Origin: Tundrisphaera sp051175315
Lineage (GTDB): Bacteria > Planctomycetota > Planctomycetia > Isosphaerales > Isosphaeraceae
Length of the DNA stretch: 64,000 nucleotides
Assembly (NCBI RefSeq): GCF_051175315.1
Contig: NZ_CP195100.1
Coordinates: forward strand, 4,464,001-4,528,000
Direction of reading: 5' to 3'
Shown here: piece after piece, positions 45,226 through 54,798 of the stretch
Layout of the letters: every line of letters starts with the position of its first letter
Position numbering within the stretch: position 1 is the stretch's first letter
Notes under the pieces: model-generated
The model's input: only the letters and a program-made list of their open reading frames with translations
Database searches by the model: none
Told to the model about the DNA's origin: nothing
Translations under genes and position numbers: made by a program

Positions 45226-45465
45226 GCGATTCACTCGGAGGGAAGGAGGCGGGGCTTCGGGCCGCGACGGTCGGGGCGGCCCGGCCCGCGGGGACGGATG
45301 GCGGGAAACGCGGGGTTTCCTCCCCCGTTTTACGCGATCGGGGCCGCGGTGGGAATCATCCGGCAGCGGGCGCCCCCCGGCGAATCGGGGCGGGCCATTG
45401 CTTCCGGCATCGGCACCGCTACATTCGACGTTCCCAACCCCTCTCCCTCCCGCAAGGACATCCCG

Positions 45466-45921
45466 ATGAGTCGCGGCGCGAGAATCCTGCTCGGCGTTTT
45501 CTTCGTGTTCTGCGCGGTCTGCTTCCTGGCCATCGCCGCGGCGATCGGCCCGATGATGATCCCCTTCGCCCTGTTCTGCGGCGTGGCGGCCGTCGCCTGC
45601 CTCTCGCCGGGCAGCCATCCGGTCACCATCCGCATCCTCGGGGCGACGGTCTTCCTCCTCTGCCTGCTCTACCTGGGCAGCACCCTCCGCAAGCCGATGG
45701 CGCGGGCCGAGCACCGGCCCAACAGCAAGGTCCCGGCGATCGTGTACGGCCTGGCCTGCTTCGTGACCATCGGCCTCCCGGCCGGCTATGCCGCCGCCAC
45801 CGGCCGATACCCCGGCTGGGGCCGGGGGGCGGAGGCCTTCGGCGCGAAGAAGAAGCGGAAGAAGAAACGGCCGGCGGGCGGCGTCGCCAGCACCTCCCCG
45901 GCCTATCCGCGCCGGCCGTGA
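45466..45921 (+). CDS. Small membrane protein with basic tail
   Basis: The product has 151 residues. Four hydrophobic segments are visible (about residues 5-27, 29-45, 57-76 and 90-108). The C-terminus is strongly basic (KKKRKKKRPAGG) and probably cytoplasmic. No family is recognised. It is divergent from the carboxypeptidase gene, with 240 bp between them. Confidence 0.65.
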   Translation: MSRGARILLGVFFVFCAVCFLAIAAAIGPMMIPFALFCGVAAVACLSPGSHPVTIRILGATVFLLCLLYLGSTLRKPMARAEHRPNSKVPAIVYGLACFVTIGLPAGYAAATGRYPGWGRGAEAFGAKKKRKKKRPAGGVASTSPAYPRRP

Positions 45922-46051
45922 CGCCGGGGCAGGCCCGGAGGGATCACGCGAGTTCTTCGATGGCCCGACTCCGACCCGGCGGGCCGGAGTCGGGCCTCGC
46001 TCGCGCGGGGCGTGTCGACCGATCGGTGACGCGGTCAATCCGGCCCGAGAA

Positions 46052-46531
46052 TCATTTCTGTGCGTCAGGAGGCGTGGCTGGAGCGGGGGTGGCCATCGTG
46101 GGCGGGGTCGGAAGATCGAGGACATTAGACAACCGCACGTACTTCGAGCCATCCGGTGAATCGATGTTCTCGACGCCCACGGTCAGCCGGTCCTCGGGGC
46201 CGACGCTGAACATGGGCACCGCCGGATTGTTCGGGATGTCCAAATCGTAGCGAGTGCCGGCAGCGGCCTCCTCCGTGCTGAACCACCGCACGTAGTAGGA
46301 GTTTCCGTTCCGACGGGTCATCAGGAAGTATCCGCCGGATGGGGCGGTCCCCGTCGGTCGCGGCTTACCGTTGGGCTTGATCTCGACGACGGGCCGCCCG
46401 TTCGGCAACGGATCTCGCAGGGAAATGTCGAAGACGATGTCGGCCGGCTGCGGGGGGGCTGCGGGCGGCCGGCAGCCGGTTGCGAGGACGGCGAGTGTCA
46501 GGATGAATCCTCGGGAGATTGTCGTGCTCAA
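46052..46531 (-). CDS. Putative lipoprotein
   Basis: The product has 159 residues. I start it at TTG 46531, which gives a classic lipoprotein signal (STTISRGFILTLAVLATGC, Cys at residue 20) and has AGGTGG in front of it. The earlier ATG at 46606 would bury the signal. The mature part is Pro-rich ('RPPAAPPQPADIVFDISLRD') and then beta-rich ('GGYFLMTRRNGNSYYVRWFS'). It lies 75 bp downstream of argC on the same strand. No family recognised. Confidence 0.6.
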   Translation of the reverse strand: MSTTISRGFILTLAVLATGCRPPAAPPQPADIVFDISLRDPLPNGRPVVEIKPNGKPRPTGTAPSGGYFLMTRRNGNSYYVRWFSTEEAAAGTRYDLDIPNNPAVPMFSVGPEDRLTVGVENIDSPDGSKYVRLSNVLDLPTPPTMATPAPATPPDAQK

Positions 46532-46606
46532 AGGCCACCTGTGGGGGGGAAAAAGAGAGAACATCGGTCGAGAGGGCCGACCGCGGCGCATGGGCCCGTG
46601 ATCCAA

Positions 46607-47635
46607 TCAGAGCAGCCCGGTGGTCTCGGGCAATCCCCTCAGGAGGTTGTAGTTCTGGACCGCCACGCCGGACGCCCCTTTGACCAGATTGTCCAGGCAG
46701 GCGAGGATCACGACCCGACCGCGCACGACCTTGACGCAGATGTCGCAGAAGTTGGAGAAGGCGGAGTCCTTCACGCTCGGCGGCTGGTCGACCACGCGGA
46801 CGAACGGGCTGTCGGCGTAGAACGAGCGATAGAGTGCGACGAGGTCGGCCTCGGTGACGGCCACTTTCGGCTTGGCATGGATCGTGGCGTGGATGCCGCG
46901 GTCGATGGGGGCGAGGTGGGGGGTGAAGATGACCTCCACCGGGTCGCGGCCGTCGCGGGCATGGCCGACGTCGGAGAGGACCTGGTCGATCTCCGGCGTG
47001 TGGCGATGGCGGCCGACGTTGTAGGCGGTGATGTTCTCGTTGGCCTCCGGGAAGTGGAGGTTGGCCTTGGGCACGCGCCCGGCCCCGGAGATCCCGCTGT
47101 AGGCGTCGATGATGATGCCCGACCGCTCGACCTTGTCCTCGGCGATCAAGGGGGCCAGGGCCAGGATGCTGGTCGAGGTGTAGCAGCCGGGGTTGGCCAC
47201 CAAGTTGGTGGACGGGATCACGTTGCGGTACAGCTCGGGCAGGCCGTAGACGGCGGCGTCCATCCCCTCGGCGTCGGTGTGGTCGTGGCCGTACCACTCC
47301 TTGTAGACGGCGGCGTCCTTGAGCCGGTAGTCGGCGCTCAGGTCGATGACCCGGACGCCGTTGCGGATCAGGGCCGGCGTGACCGCCAGGCTGGCGGTGT
47401 GGGGCAGGGCGAGGAACGCCACCGAGGCCGCCTCGGCCACCCGGTCGGCGTCGAACGGCTCGCAGGCCAGGTCGATCCTCCCGTTCAGGCTGGGATGCAG
47501 CGCCGCGACCCGGGGGGCCTCGTCCGACCGCGAGGTGGCCACGGTGATCCTGGCATCCGGGTGGCCGAGCAGGATCCGGATCAGCTCGCGCGACGCATAC
47601 CCCGACGCACCCACGATCGCAACGCCCGTCTTCAC
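46607..47635 (-). CDS. argC: N-acetyl-gamma-glutamyl-phosphate reductase
   Basis: This enzyme makes N-acetylglutamate semialdehyde in arginine synthesis. The GTG at 47635 gives VKTGVAIVGASGYASRELIR, the NADP-binding start, and 342 residues. The active-site Cys is in 'VANPGCYTSTSILAL' (Cys151). 'SGISGAGRV' and 'HRHTPEIDQ' are also typical. The GTG overlaps the stop of the YfhO-like gene (GTGA), so the two are coupled. Other arg genes are not in the window. Confidence 0.95.
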   Translation of the reverse strand: MKTGVAIVGASGYASRELIRILLGHPDARITVATSRSDEAPRVAALHPSLNGRIDLACEPFDADRVAEAASVAFLALPHTASLAVTPALIRNGVRVIDLSADYRLKDAAVYKEWYGHDHTDAEGMDAAVYGLPELYRNVIPSTNLVANPGCYTSTSILALAPLIAEDKVERSGIIIDAYSGISGAGRVPKANLHFPEANENITAYNVGRHRHTPEIDQVLSDVGHARDGRDPVEVIFTPHLAPIDRGIHATIHAKPKVAVTEADLVALYRSFYADSPFVRVVDQPPSVKDSAFSNFCDICVKVVRGRVVILACLDNLVKGASGVAVQNYNLLRGLPETTGLL

Positions 47636-50073
47636 GCCGACCCTCCCACCGCCGGCCCGGGAGATGTCCTCCCCGACCGGGCGAAAACCACGACCCAGCC
47701 CAGCCACGCGATCGCCGAGATCAGCAACCCCGCCCGCGCGGCCCTTCCATCATACCGGAGACGCAGCGTCGTCCACCCCGGTTCGCCCGCAGAGGCGACC
47801 CATATCCACCCCCCAGGGGCCCGAGATACCGAGGCCGGCCGCTCCCCCGACGGGCCGACCCAGGTCGCTTCCCACTCGGGATCGAAGGTCCGGGCGATCA
47901 GGACCGGGCCCGGCGCCCCGTCCAGGTCGACCTCGAACCGCTCGGGCGATTCGGCCCGCGAGGGCAGGGGAGACCCGCCGGAAACCCGTTCGGCCAGCGT
48001 CGCCCCCGACAGATCCCCATCTTTGGCCTCGGCCCGGAGCCGCCAGGCCCGCGCCGGCCGGTCGAGCGGGACGTCGATCGCGAACGCCTCCGCATGCGCC
48101 GATCGGGCCAGGTCGACCCCGTACAACCAGCCGGCCAGGGCCGGGTCGCGGATCGTCTCGGCGCGGGCGGGGTCGGCCCAGGCGTCGGGCGGGTTGCCCT
48201 GCTCGAACGGGCCGAGGACGCGGACCCCGATGCCGGCGGCCCGCAATGCCTCGGGCGACTTGCCGCTCCCGGCCTGAGCCAGGAGGGCGTCGGGCCGGGG
48301 CAGGTCGAGCGTCCGATACGACCGGGCCGGGGCTACGCCGACCGCCTGGAACAGGTTCTGGGCCGGGTCCAGCGACAACGTCCCGCGCGGCTCCTTCGCC
48401 AGCCGGGCCAGGACCGGGCTCTGCTCGGCCAGCCGCCGGATCGGCCCCAGGTCGAACGGCCGTTGCCGGGACAGCCAGGCCGACTCCGCCCCGGCCAGCA
48501 CGATGAGCGTCAAGGCCAGGGGACGCGGGCGGCCGGAGACGGCGGCGGCCACCACCAGCAGGGCCCCCAGCAGGACGGCCGTCCCGGCCAGTTCCTGCCG
48601 GTAGATCGCCCAGCGCTCCCCCTTCCAGGTCGGCGGCCGTTCCGGCGGGGGGAGGATGCCCTGCCGGGCCAGCGCGGACAGCACCCGGGCATCGGCCTGG
48701 GGCCGGTAAGCCTCGGCCACCAGCGCGGTGAAGCCGGGCGTCGCGGGCTCGCCGGCCCAGGGGAGCCGTCCCAGGGCGGCTTCGAACCCGCGGGCCAGCC
48801 GTGGGTCGGCCCCGGGCTTCGCGGCGATCAGGGCCAGTTCGAACACCAGCACCACCGCGACGATCAGCCCCGACGACCCCAGCGCGAACCGCGCCAGCGA
48901 TCGGCCCGGACGGATCCAGCCGGGCAGGGCATCGAACCCCCGGCCCGCCAGCAACGCCAGCGCCAGGGCCGAGGCCAGCCCCCATCGCGCGGGGGCGCGG
49001 AAGAACGAGAACCCAGGCAGGCGGATCAGGGCGGAGAACCCGGGGACGTAGGGCCCGAGGCTCAGCACCGTGGTGGCGACGGCCACGACCAGCAACGCCC
49101 GCACGGCCGCATCCCCGCGCCAGCCCAGGCGGATCGCCCCGAAGGCCAGGAACAGGGGGATCAGGCCGATCGACGCCAGGTGCTCTTCGGGAGAAGCGTG
49201 GAACGGGTCCCAGGCCAAAGGCCTCCAGAGCGGCGATTGATGGAACAGCCCCGGGGCCACGTAGGTGACCAGGTGCAGCGGGCTGGCGGCGAACCCGGAC
49301 AGGTACTCGAAGCCGCGATCCCCGCCCGAGAGCCTCGCCAGTTGATACGTCGGACCGAGCTGGCACGCCGCCAGCGGCAGCATCGCCGCCAGGGCCAGGA
49401 GGACGCCGACGGCGGCCCGACGCTCCCGCCGCAAGGAGGCCAACCCCAGGAGGACCACGCCGACCTCGGTGGTGAACGCCAGCTGGAAGTGCCCCGGCAA
49501 GACCTGGACCGCGAGCACCGCCGCCAGCAGGCACGGGGCGCGGCGCGATCGGCCCTCGCCGCGGATCGAGGCCCAGGCCAGGCCCCAGGCCCAGGGCATC
49601 CAGCTCCCGGTCGTGTAACCCCACTGGTGGGGCAGGTGGATCAGGAAGAAGCCGCAGGTCGCCCAGGCGAACCCGGAGAGGGCCGCCCCGGCGGTCGATG
49701 TGCCGAACCGCCGGGCGGCCCAGGCCGTCCCCATGGCGCCCCAGAGCGTGTGCAGGACCAGGCTGGCGACGTAGGCGTATTCGGTCGGTAACAGGCCATA
49801 CAGGAGGAGGTGGGGCGGGTAGTAGACCCCCATCTGGCTCTCGGCCAGACCCGGGAAGCCGTAGCCCCACAGGTCATTCCAGAGCGGCCAGCGCCCCAAC
49901 CGGATCGCGTCGCGGAGGGACGCCATCAGCCCCATCGAGAACTGGGTGGCATCGCCGCCGACCACCATCCGGCCCCCGAAGCCGATCGGCCAGAGCCAGG
50001 CGGCGACCCCGGCCAGCATGGCCAGGATCGGCGTGATCCGACGAAGCCGGCCGACTCCCCCAGGTCTCGTCAC
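47632..50073 (-). CDS. YfhO-like multi-pass membrane protein
   Basis: The product has 813 residues with about 12-14 membrane helices in the first 560. The motif 'VVGGDATQFSMGLMASLRDA', then 'WPLWNDLWGYGFPGLAESQM' and 'VYYPPHLLLYGLLP' is characteristic of YfhO/GT-C-type proteins, in which Asp-rich first loops handle a lipid-linked sugar. The last 250 residues are a beta-rich periplasmic domain. A glycosyltransferase role in surface polymer decoration is inferred from the family. It is coupled to argC by a GTGA overlap, probably fortuitous. Confidence 0.8.
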   Translation of the reverse strand: MTRPGGVGRLRRITPILAMLAGVAAWLWPIGFGGRMVVGGDATQFSMGLMASLRDAIRLGRWPLWNDLWGYGFPGLAESQMGVYYPPHLLLYGLLPTEYAYVASLVLHTLWGAMGTAWAARRFGTSTAGAALSGFAWATCGFFLIHLPHQWGYTTGSWMPWAWGLAWASIRGEGRSRRAPCLLAAVLAVQVLPGHFQLAFTTEVGVVLLGLASLRRERRAAVGVLLALAAMLPLAACQLGPTYQLARLSGGDRGFEYLSGFAASPLHLVTYVAPGLFHQSPLWRPLAWDPFHASPEEHLASIGLIPLFLAFGAIRLGWRGDAAVRALLVVAVATTVLSLGPYVPGFSALIRLPGFSFFRAPARWGLASALALALLAGRGFDALPGWIRPGRSLARFALGSSGLIVAVVLVFELALIAAKPGADPRLARGFEAALGRLPWAGEPATPGFTALVAEAYRPQADARVLSALARQGILPPPERPPTWKGERWAIYRQELAGTAVLLGALLVVAAAVSGRPRPLALTLIVLAGAESAWLSRQRPFDLGPIRRLAEQSPVLARLAKEPRGTLSLDPAQNLFQAVGVAPARSYRTLDLPRPDALLAQAGSGKSPEALRAAGIGVRVLGPFEQGNPPDAWADPARAETIRDPALAGWLYGVDLARSAHAEAFAIDVPLDRPARAWRLRAEAKDGDLSGATLAERVSGGSPLPSRAESPERFEVDLDGAPGPVLIARTFDPEWEATWVGPSGERPASVSRAPGGWIWVASAGEPGWTTLRLRYDGRAARAGLLISAIAWLGWVVVFARSGRTSPGPAVGGSA

Positions 50074-50339
50074 CGCGACTTCCCCTTTTCGACCACGATC
50101 GCCCGATCCTGAAGAGAATTCCTACAAATGGGGCTTCGCGGCCATCATGGCGACCGGGGCCCTCCGCCATCGCGGGGCGTCGGCCAGAATTTTGAAAGCA
50201 AGGTGATGTCGATGCTTGCGGCGAGAGGTGGCGGGTTCATCCGGAGTCCGAAGCTCTTTGGCACTCGGGATGCTTATCCCTACTCGCATCGGCCGCCACG
50301 GTCGGCCAAGCCCGTCCCTCACTCAGGGAGGAGTGGAAC

Positions 50340-50540
50340 ATGTTAGTGCTGAGCCGGAAGCAGGGTCAACGGTTCCAGGTGGGCACCGACATCCGCGTGA
50401 CGATCGTGAAGATCGACCGCAACTCGATCCGGATCGGGATCGAGGCCCCGGACGACGTGACGATCCGCCGCGAGGAGATCGCCGTCCTCCCGTTCGACCC
50501 GCCCGTCCCGTCCGAGGCCGAGGCCGTCGCGACGGCCTGA
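50340..50540 (+). CDS. csrA: Carbon storage regulator CsrA
   Basis: The product has 66 residues, normal length. It is a dimeric RNA-binding protein that binds GGA motifs in mRNA leaders and controls translation. 'MLVLSRKQGQRFQVGTDIRV' and 'DVTIRREEIAVLP' (with the RNA-binding Arg at about residue 44) are intact. The ATG follows AGGGAGGAG closely. Two GGA triplets in and next to this ribosome site could be bound by CsrA itself, an autoregulation possibility. Confidence 0.97.
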   Translation: MLVLSRKQGQRFQVGTDIRVTIVKIDRNSIRIGIEAPDDVTIRREEIAVLPFDPPVPSEAEAVATA

Positions 50541-50558
50541 CCCCCCGGGCCCGGCCCA

Positions 50559-51413
50559 TCAAGGCTGGGCGGGATAGGCGGGCCAGTCGAGCGCCTCGCG
50601 GATCCGCAGGCAGACGGCGAGCACCGCGCCCAGGTCATCGAGCCGGAGCGCGTTGGGGCCGTCGGACAACGCCTTGTCGGGGTCCGGGTGGACCTCCAGG
50701 AACAGGGCATCGCACCCGGCCGCCACGGCCGCCCTGGACAGGTAAGGAACCATCTCCCGCTCGCCGCCCGTGGCCGTGCCGCCCGCGCCGGCGGAGGGCA
50801 ACTGCACCGAGTGGGTCGCGTCGAACACCACCGGCGCCCCGGTCGCCTGCATCTGAGGGATGGCGCGGAAGTCGTTGACCAGCCGGCCATAGCCGAACGT
50901 GGTCCCGCGCTCGGTCAGCATCACCCCGGCTGCGCCGTCGCCGGTCACCTTGGCCACCACGTTGGTCATGTCCCACGGGGCCATGAACTGCCCCTTCTTC
51001 ACGTTGAGCGGACGGCCCGTCGCGGCGGCGGCCTCCAGCAGGTCGGTCTGGCGCGCCAGGAATGCCGGGATCTGGAGCAGGTCGACCACCTCGGCGATCG
51101 GCTTCGCCTGGTGCGACTCGTGGACGTCGGTGGTCACCGGCAGCCCGGTCTCGGCCTTGATCCGCTCGAAGACCCGCAGCCCTTCCTCCAGCCCCGGGCC
51201 TCGGAAGCTGCTCTTGCTGGTGCGGTTGGCCTTGTCGAACGAGGCCTTGAAGATCAGGGGGATGTCGAGATCGCCGCAGATTGTGACGAGCCGATCGGCG
51301 ATCACCCTGGTCAGGTCGTTCGGCTCCATCACGCACGGGCCGCAGATCAGGGCCAGGGGGCGGCCTCGGCCGATCGTGACCGGGCCGACGGAGACGGGGT
51401 TCGCGGGGGGCAT
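50559..51413 (-). CDS. kdsA: 3-deoxy-8-phosphooctulonate synthase
   Basis: This enzyme condenses arabinose-5-phosphate with PEP in KDO synthesis, the inner core of LPS. The product has 284 residues. 'LALICGPCVMEPNDLTRVIA' and 'IFKASFDKANRTSKSSFRGP' are diagnostic, as are 'KKGQFMAPWDM' and 'FDATHSVQLPS'. The presence of KdsA supports a Gram-negative-type outer membrane. It converges with csrA, 18 bp apart. Confidence 0.95.
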   Translation of the reverse strand: MPPANPVSVGPVTIGRGRPLALICGPCVMEPNDLTRVIADRLVTICGDLDIPLIFKASFDKANRTSKSSFRGPGLEEGLRVFERIKAETGLPVTTDVHESHQAKPIAEVVDLLQIPAFLARQTDLLEAAAATGRPLNVKKGQFMAPWDMTNVVAKVTGDGAAGVMLTERGTTFGYGRLVNDFRAIPQMQATGAPVVFDATHSVQLPSAGAGGTATGGEREMVPYLSRAAVAAGCDALFLEVHPDPDKALSDGPNALRLDDLGAVLAVCLRIREALDWPAYPAQP

Positions 51414-51518
51414 CGGGACTCCTTTCCGGGACGAGACTTCGGCCGGCCATCCGGACCGGCCCCAGGCTACGGGCCGCCGGCCCCGGCGTCAACCGGGGCC
51501 GGGGCGGCCCGCCGGGGC

Positions 51519-54419
51519 TCAGGCTTGGAACCGCCAGGCCGCGACCTTCGGCGTGAACCAGGGATTGCCGACACGGACGACCGGGGGCAGCGAGCCGGCC
51601 TGATCCGTGAGCGGGAGCAGGATCGCATCCTTCCCGGAGATCGCGACGGCCGCCGCCGGGGCGGGGGCGACGGCCACCGCGTCGACCAGCGCCGTGTTGT
51701 CCCCCCCACGGCTGTTCAGCCCCTGGAAGGTGATCGTGTGCGAACCGGCACCCACCGTGAACGTCGCCGTCCGGTACGCCTGGAACGACGACGACGACGG
51801 CGCGAACACCCCCACCTCCACCCCGTCCACCAGCACCCGGAAGTCCTGGTCGCCCGCGTACGACCGCTTCGCCGCCGCGAACGAGATCGTGTAGCTGCCC
51901 GCCGCCCAACCGGCCACCGACTGGCTCATCGAGCCGCCGTTCTGCAGGAACGCGAACTGCGAGCCGTCGGGCGTCGGCGAGCCCGCCGCGATCCCCGAGC
52001 CGTTGCGGGCCACCCCGCCGCCGTTGGCGAAGCCCCACGCCGAGCCCGCCGGGCCGTAGGCGTAGCCCGGGCCGCCCAGGGACGCCTGCTCGAAGCCGCC
52101 GTCTCCCAACGCCGGCGCCCCCGACGACGGCGGGGCCGCCGAGGCGACGGCCACCGCGTCGACCAACGCCGTGTTGTCCCCACCCCGGCTGTTCAGCCCC
52201 TGGAAGGTGATCGTGTGCGAACCGGCACCCACCGTGAACGTCGCCGTCCGGTACGCCTGGAACGACGACGACGACGGCGCGAACACCCCCACCTCCACCC
52301 CGTCCACCAGCACCCGGAAGTCCTGGTCGCCCGCGTACGACCGCTTCGCCGCCGCGAACGAGATCGTGTAGCTGCCCGCCGCCCAACCGGCCACCGACTG
52401 GCTCATCGAGCCGCCGTTCTGCAGGAACGCGAACTGCGAGCCGTCGGGCGTCGGCGAGCCCGCCGAGATGCCCGAGCCGTTGCGGGCCACCCCCCCGCCG
52501 TTGGCGAAGCCCCACGCCGAGCCCGCCGGGCCGTAGGCGTAGCCTGGGCCGCCCAGGGACGCCTGCTCGAAGCCGCCGTCTCCCAACGCCGGCGCCCCCG
52601 ACGACGGCGGGGCCGCCGAGGCGACGGCCACCGCGTCGACCAACGCCGTGTTGTCCCCACCCCGGCTGTTCAGCCCCTGGAAGGTGATCGTGTGCGAACC
52701 GGCACCCACCGTGAACGTCGCCGTCCGGTACGCCTGGAACGACGACGACGACGGCGCGAACACCCCCACCTCCACCCCGTCCACCAGCACCCGGAAGTCC
52801 TGGTCGCCCGCGTACGACCGCTTCGCCGCCGCGAACGAGATCGTGTAGCTGCCCGCCGCCCAACCGGCCACCGACTGGCTCATCGAGCCGCCGTTCTGCA
52901 GGAACGCGAACTGCGAGCCGTCGGGCGTCGGCGAGCCCGCCGAGATGCCCGAGCCGTTGCGGGCCACCCCCCCGCCGTTGGCGAAGCCCCACGCCGAGCC
53001 CGCCGGGCCGTAGGCGTAGCCCGGGCCGCCCAGGGACGCCTGCTCGAAGCCGCCGTCGCCCAACGCCGGCGCCCCGGGCGTGGGGATCGGGGTGCCGGAC
53101 AGCCCGGCGATGACCAGGTTCGCCTTCGGCGACCCGAGGCCGGTCACGACGTCATACCCGACCTTGGCCGACCCGGCCCCGTTACTCCCGGTGGTGATGT
53201 CGTGGAAGCTGCTGCGCGGGAGCTGGTAGAGCATCGGCAGCGTCTGCGACGGCCCGTCGAGCGAGGCGAGGCCATTCAGGGCGCGGCCCTGGTTGGCGAT
53301 GGCGATCAGCGAGGACCAGATCGGTGCGGAGACGCTGGTGCCGCCCACCGAGGACCAGGGGTTGACCGTGCCGTTGTTGAACGAGTCGTACACCGCGACC
53401 CCGGTGGCGGGGTCGGCGACCAGCGAGACGTCCGGGCTCTGCCGGAAGGCCCCGGCGACGTCCGCATTCTGATAGCTCGGCTTCGTCGAATACTGGCTGG
53501 TGCCACCGCCGCTGCCCGACCAGCCCGTCTCGCCCAGATAGTTGTTGCTCGCGTCCACGGTGAGCCGCGTCCCGCCGATGCCGAGCACGCGATTCGACGA
53601 GGCCGGGTAGCTGATCACGCCGTAGTCGCCCGAGGACGCGACGAAGGTGACGCCCGCGTGGCCGGCCGGCGTGACGAACTTGGCGTCGCCGAACGTGCCG
53701 GTCTGCCCGGACCATTCGCCCGAGCCGAAGCTCATGGAGATCACCGAGACCCCGGGCTGGCCGGCCATGTATTGCGCCGTGTCGAACAGGTCCACCACCG
53801 AGGCGGAATGGGCCGACGCCAGGATGATGTTGGCGGCCGGGGCCATGGCGTGGGCCCACTGGACGTCGAGCGCGATCTCCAGGGCCCAGTCGCTCGGCGC
53901 CGTGGGGGGCGGGGTGCCGTCCACGACCTGCTTGTAGATCGTGAACGAAGGCGGGGCGGGCAGGCCGAAGGCCCGATTGAATTGATCGAGGTCGTTGACG
54001 ATGTTGGGATTGTCGTAGGCGTTCAGGATCACGATCGTCTGGCCGGCCCCGTCGCCGACGATGCCGCCGGCCAGGTACGCCTGATCGAACCCGTAGGCCT
54101 TGGAGATCTGGTCCGGCCGGAACCCCTGCGGGGAGGCCGAGCCCATCGGGCTGACCAGCGTGGTCCCCGACCCGTCGGCCATCGTCGTGGCGCTGGGGGT
54201 CGCATACGGGGTCGCGACCTCCGGGCGGGGTGTCGAACCGACCGAGAACTCGACCACGGAGGTCGGGAACGGGGCCCCGACGATCGCCCGGGCCTCGGGC
54301 AAGGCCCCCCCGGCCACCGACAGCATCACCCGGTCGTCGAGATGGTCGAAGGCCGGCCGGGCCCGGCGGCGACGCTGAACCTGGACGGCCGGACGGGGGG
54401 CCCGCGTGAGGCTGAACAT
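51519..54419 (-). CDS. S53 (sedolisin) serine peptidase with three tandem C-terminal repeats
   Basis: The product has 966 residues. The N-terminus has basic residues then 'FDHLDDRVMLSVAGG', the planctomycete LE.LE.R.LLS-like export motif. The sedolisin domain (about 98-445) has the catalytic Glu181 and Asp185 ('DWALEIALDVQWAHAM'), Asp265 ('SSGDYG') and Ser362 ('GGTSVSAPIW'), with calcium ligands near 'HDITTGSNG' and 'YDVVTGLGSP'. No long pro-domain precedes it (fewer than 100 residues). The rest is three 159-residue modules ('GDGGFEQASLGGPGYAYGPA' and so on), jelly-roll-like, about 449-925. A secreted acid-type peptidase is inferred. Confidence 0.9.
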   Translation of the reverse strand: MFSLTRAPRPAVQVQRRRRARPAFDHLDDRVMLSVAGGALPEARAIVGAPFPTSVVEFSVGSTPRPEVATPYATPSATTMADGSGTTLVSPMGSASPQGFRPDQISKAYGFDQAYLAGGIVGDGAGQTIVILNAYDNPNIVNDLDQFNRAFGLPAPPSFTIYKQVVDGTPPPTAPSDWALEIALDVQWAHAMAPAANIILASAHSASVVDLFDTAQYMAGQPGVSVISMSFGSGEWSGQTGTFGDAKFVTPAGHAGVTFVASSGDYGVISYPASSNRVLGIGGTRLTVDASNNYLGETGWSGSGGGTSQYSTKPSYQNADVAGAFRQSPDVSLVADPATGVAVYDSFNNGTVNPWSSVGGTSVSAPIWSSLIAIANQGRALNGLASLDGPSQTLPMLYQLPRSSFHDITTGSNGAGSAKVGYDVVTGLGSPKANLVIAGLSGTPIPTPGAPALGDGGFEQASLGGPGYAYGPAGSAWGFANGGGVARNGSGISAGSPTPDGSQFAFLQNGGSMSQSVAGWAAGSYTISFAAAKRSYAGDQDFRVLVDGVEVGVFAPSSSSFQAYRTATFTVGAGSHTITFQGLNSRGGDNTALVDAVAVASAAPPSSGAPALGDGGFEQASLGGPGYAYGPAGSAWGFANGGGVARNGSGISAGSPTPDGSQFAFLQNGGSMSQSVAGWAAGSYTISFAAAKRSYAGDQDFRVLVDGVEVGVFAPSSSSFQAYRTATFTVGAGSHTITFQGLNSRGGDNTALVDAVAVASAAPPSSGAPALGDGGFEQASLGGPGYAYGPAGSAWGFANGGGVARNGSGIAAGSPTPDGSQFAFLQNGGSMSQSVAGWAAGSYTISFAAAKRSYAGDQDFRVLVDGVEVGVFAPSSSSFQAYRTATFTVGAGSHTITFQGLNSRGGDNTALVDAVAVAPAPAAAVAISGKDAILLPLTDQAGSLPPVVRVGNPWFTPKVAAWRFQA
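51645..53075. repeat. Three tandem 477-bp coding repeats in the S53 gene
   Basis: Copies lie at 52599-53075, 52122-52598 and 51645-52121 in protein order. The period is exactly 477 bp (159 codons). They are near-identical in nucleotides; differences are a few substitutions such as GISAGSP versus GIAAGSP, and the last copy diverges near its 3' end (after about 51672). The near-identity, including synonymous positions, indicates recent expansion or gene conversion. Confidence 0.92.
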
Positions 54420-54616
54420 GGGGACGCTCCGGGTGCGATGCTCGGGAAGGGGGACGCAGATCCCGACGATCCGCGCGCAGGGCACCGGCCGGGGCCGGAC
54501 GAGCCCTGGCGAAACGGTCCCGACCGTCGGACAGCCAACCTAACTCATCGAGGCGAGGGCAGAAGGCGACGGGGAGGAGAGATGGCCCGGCGGGAAGGGT
54601 CTTGCCGGGCCGCACC

Positions 54617-54646
54617 ATGATAGTGACGCCGCTCATCCCAGATCAA
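54617..54646 (-). promoter_or_regulatory. Candidate promoter of the S53 peptidase
   Basis: On the minus strand TTGATC (54646-54641) and TATCAT (54622-54617) are 18 bases apart. It would give a leader of about 190 bases before the ATG at 54419. Moderate consensus match only. Confidence 0.4.
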
Positions 54647-54798
54647 TAAAAGATGCTGCGCGAATCGGCCGAATGCAACAAATCGCGGTGACACCCGCCC
54701 CCGCGGGGGCGTCTCCCCGGGCCGCCCGGAGAGCCCCGGCCGGTCGAGGACCGGGCCGCCGACGGGGCCGGGCGGGCGGCGCACGCACGCCGAGCGCG

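Noticed and set aside
47632..47635. Functional link of argC with the YfhO-like protein from the overlap
   Set aside because: An overlap alone is not evidence of shared function; the two pathways are unrelated.
51645..53075. Tandem repeats as a CRISPR or satellite array
   Set aside because: The period is 477 bp with no spacers, divisible by 3 and in frame with a peptidase gene.
50688..54620. 1310-codon plus-strand frame opposite kdsA and the S53 gene
   Set aside because: It is a shadow frame with repeats that simply mirror the 477-bp coding repeats.
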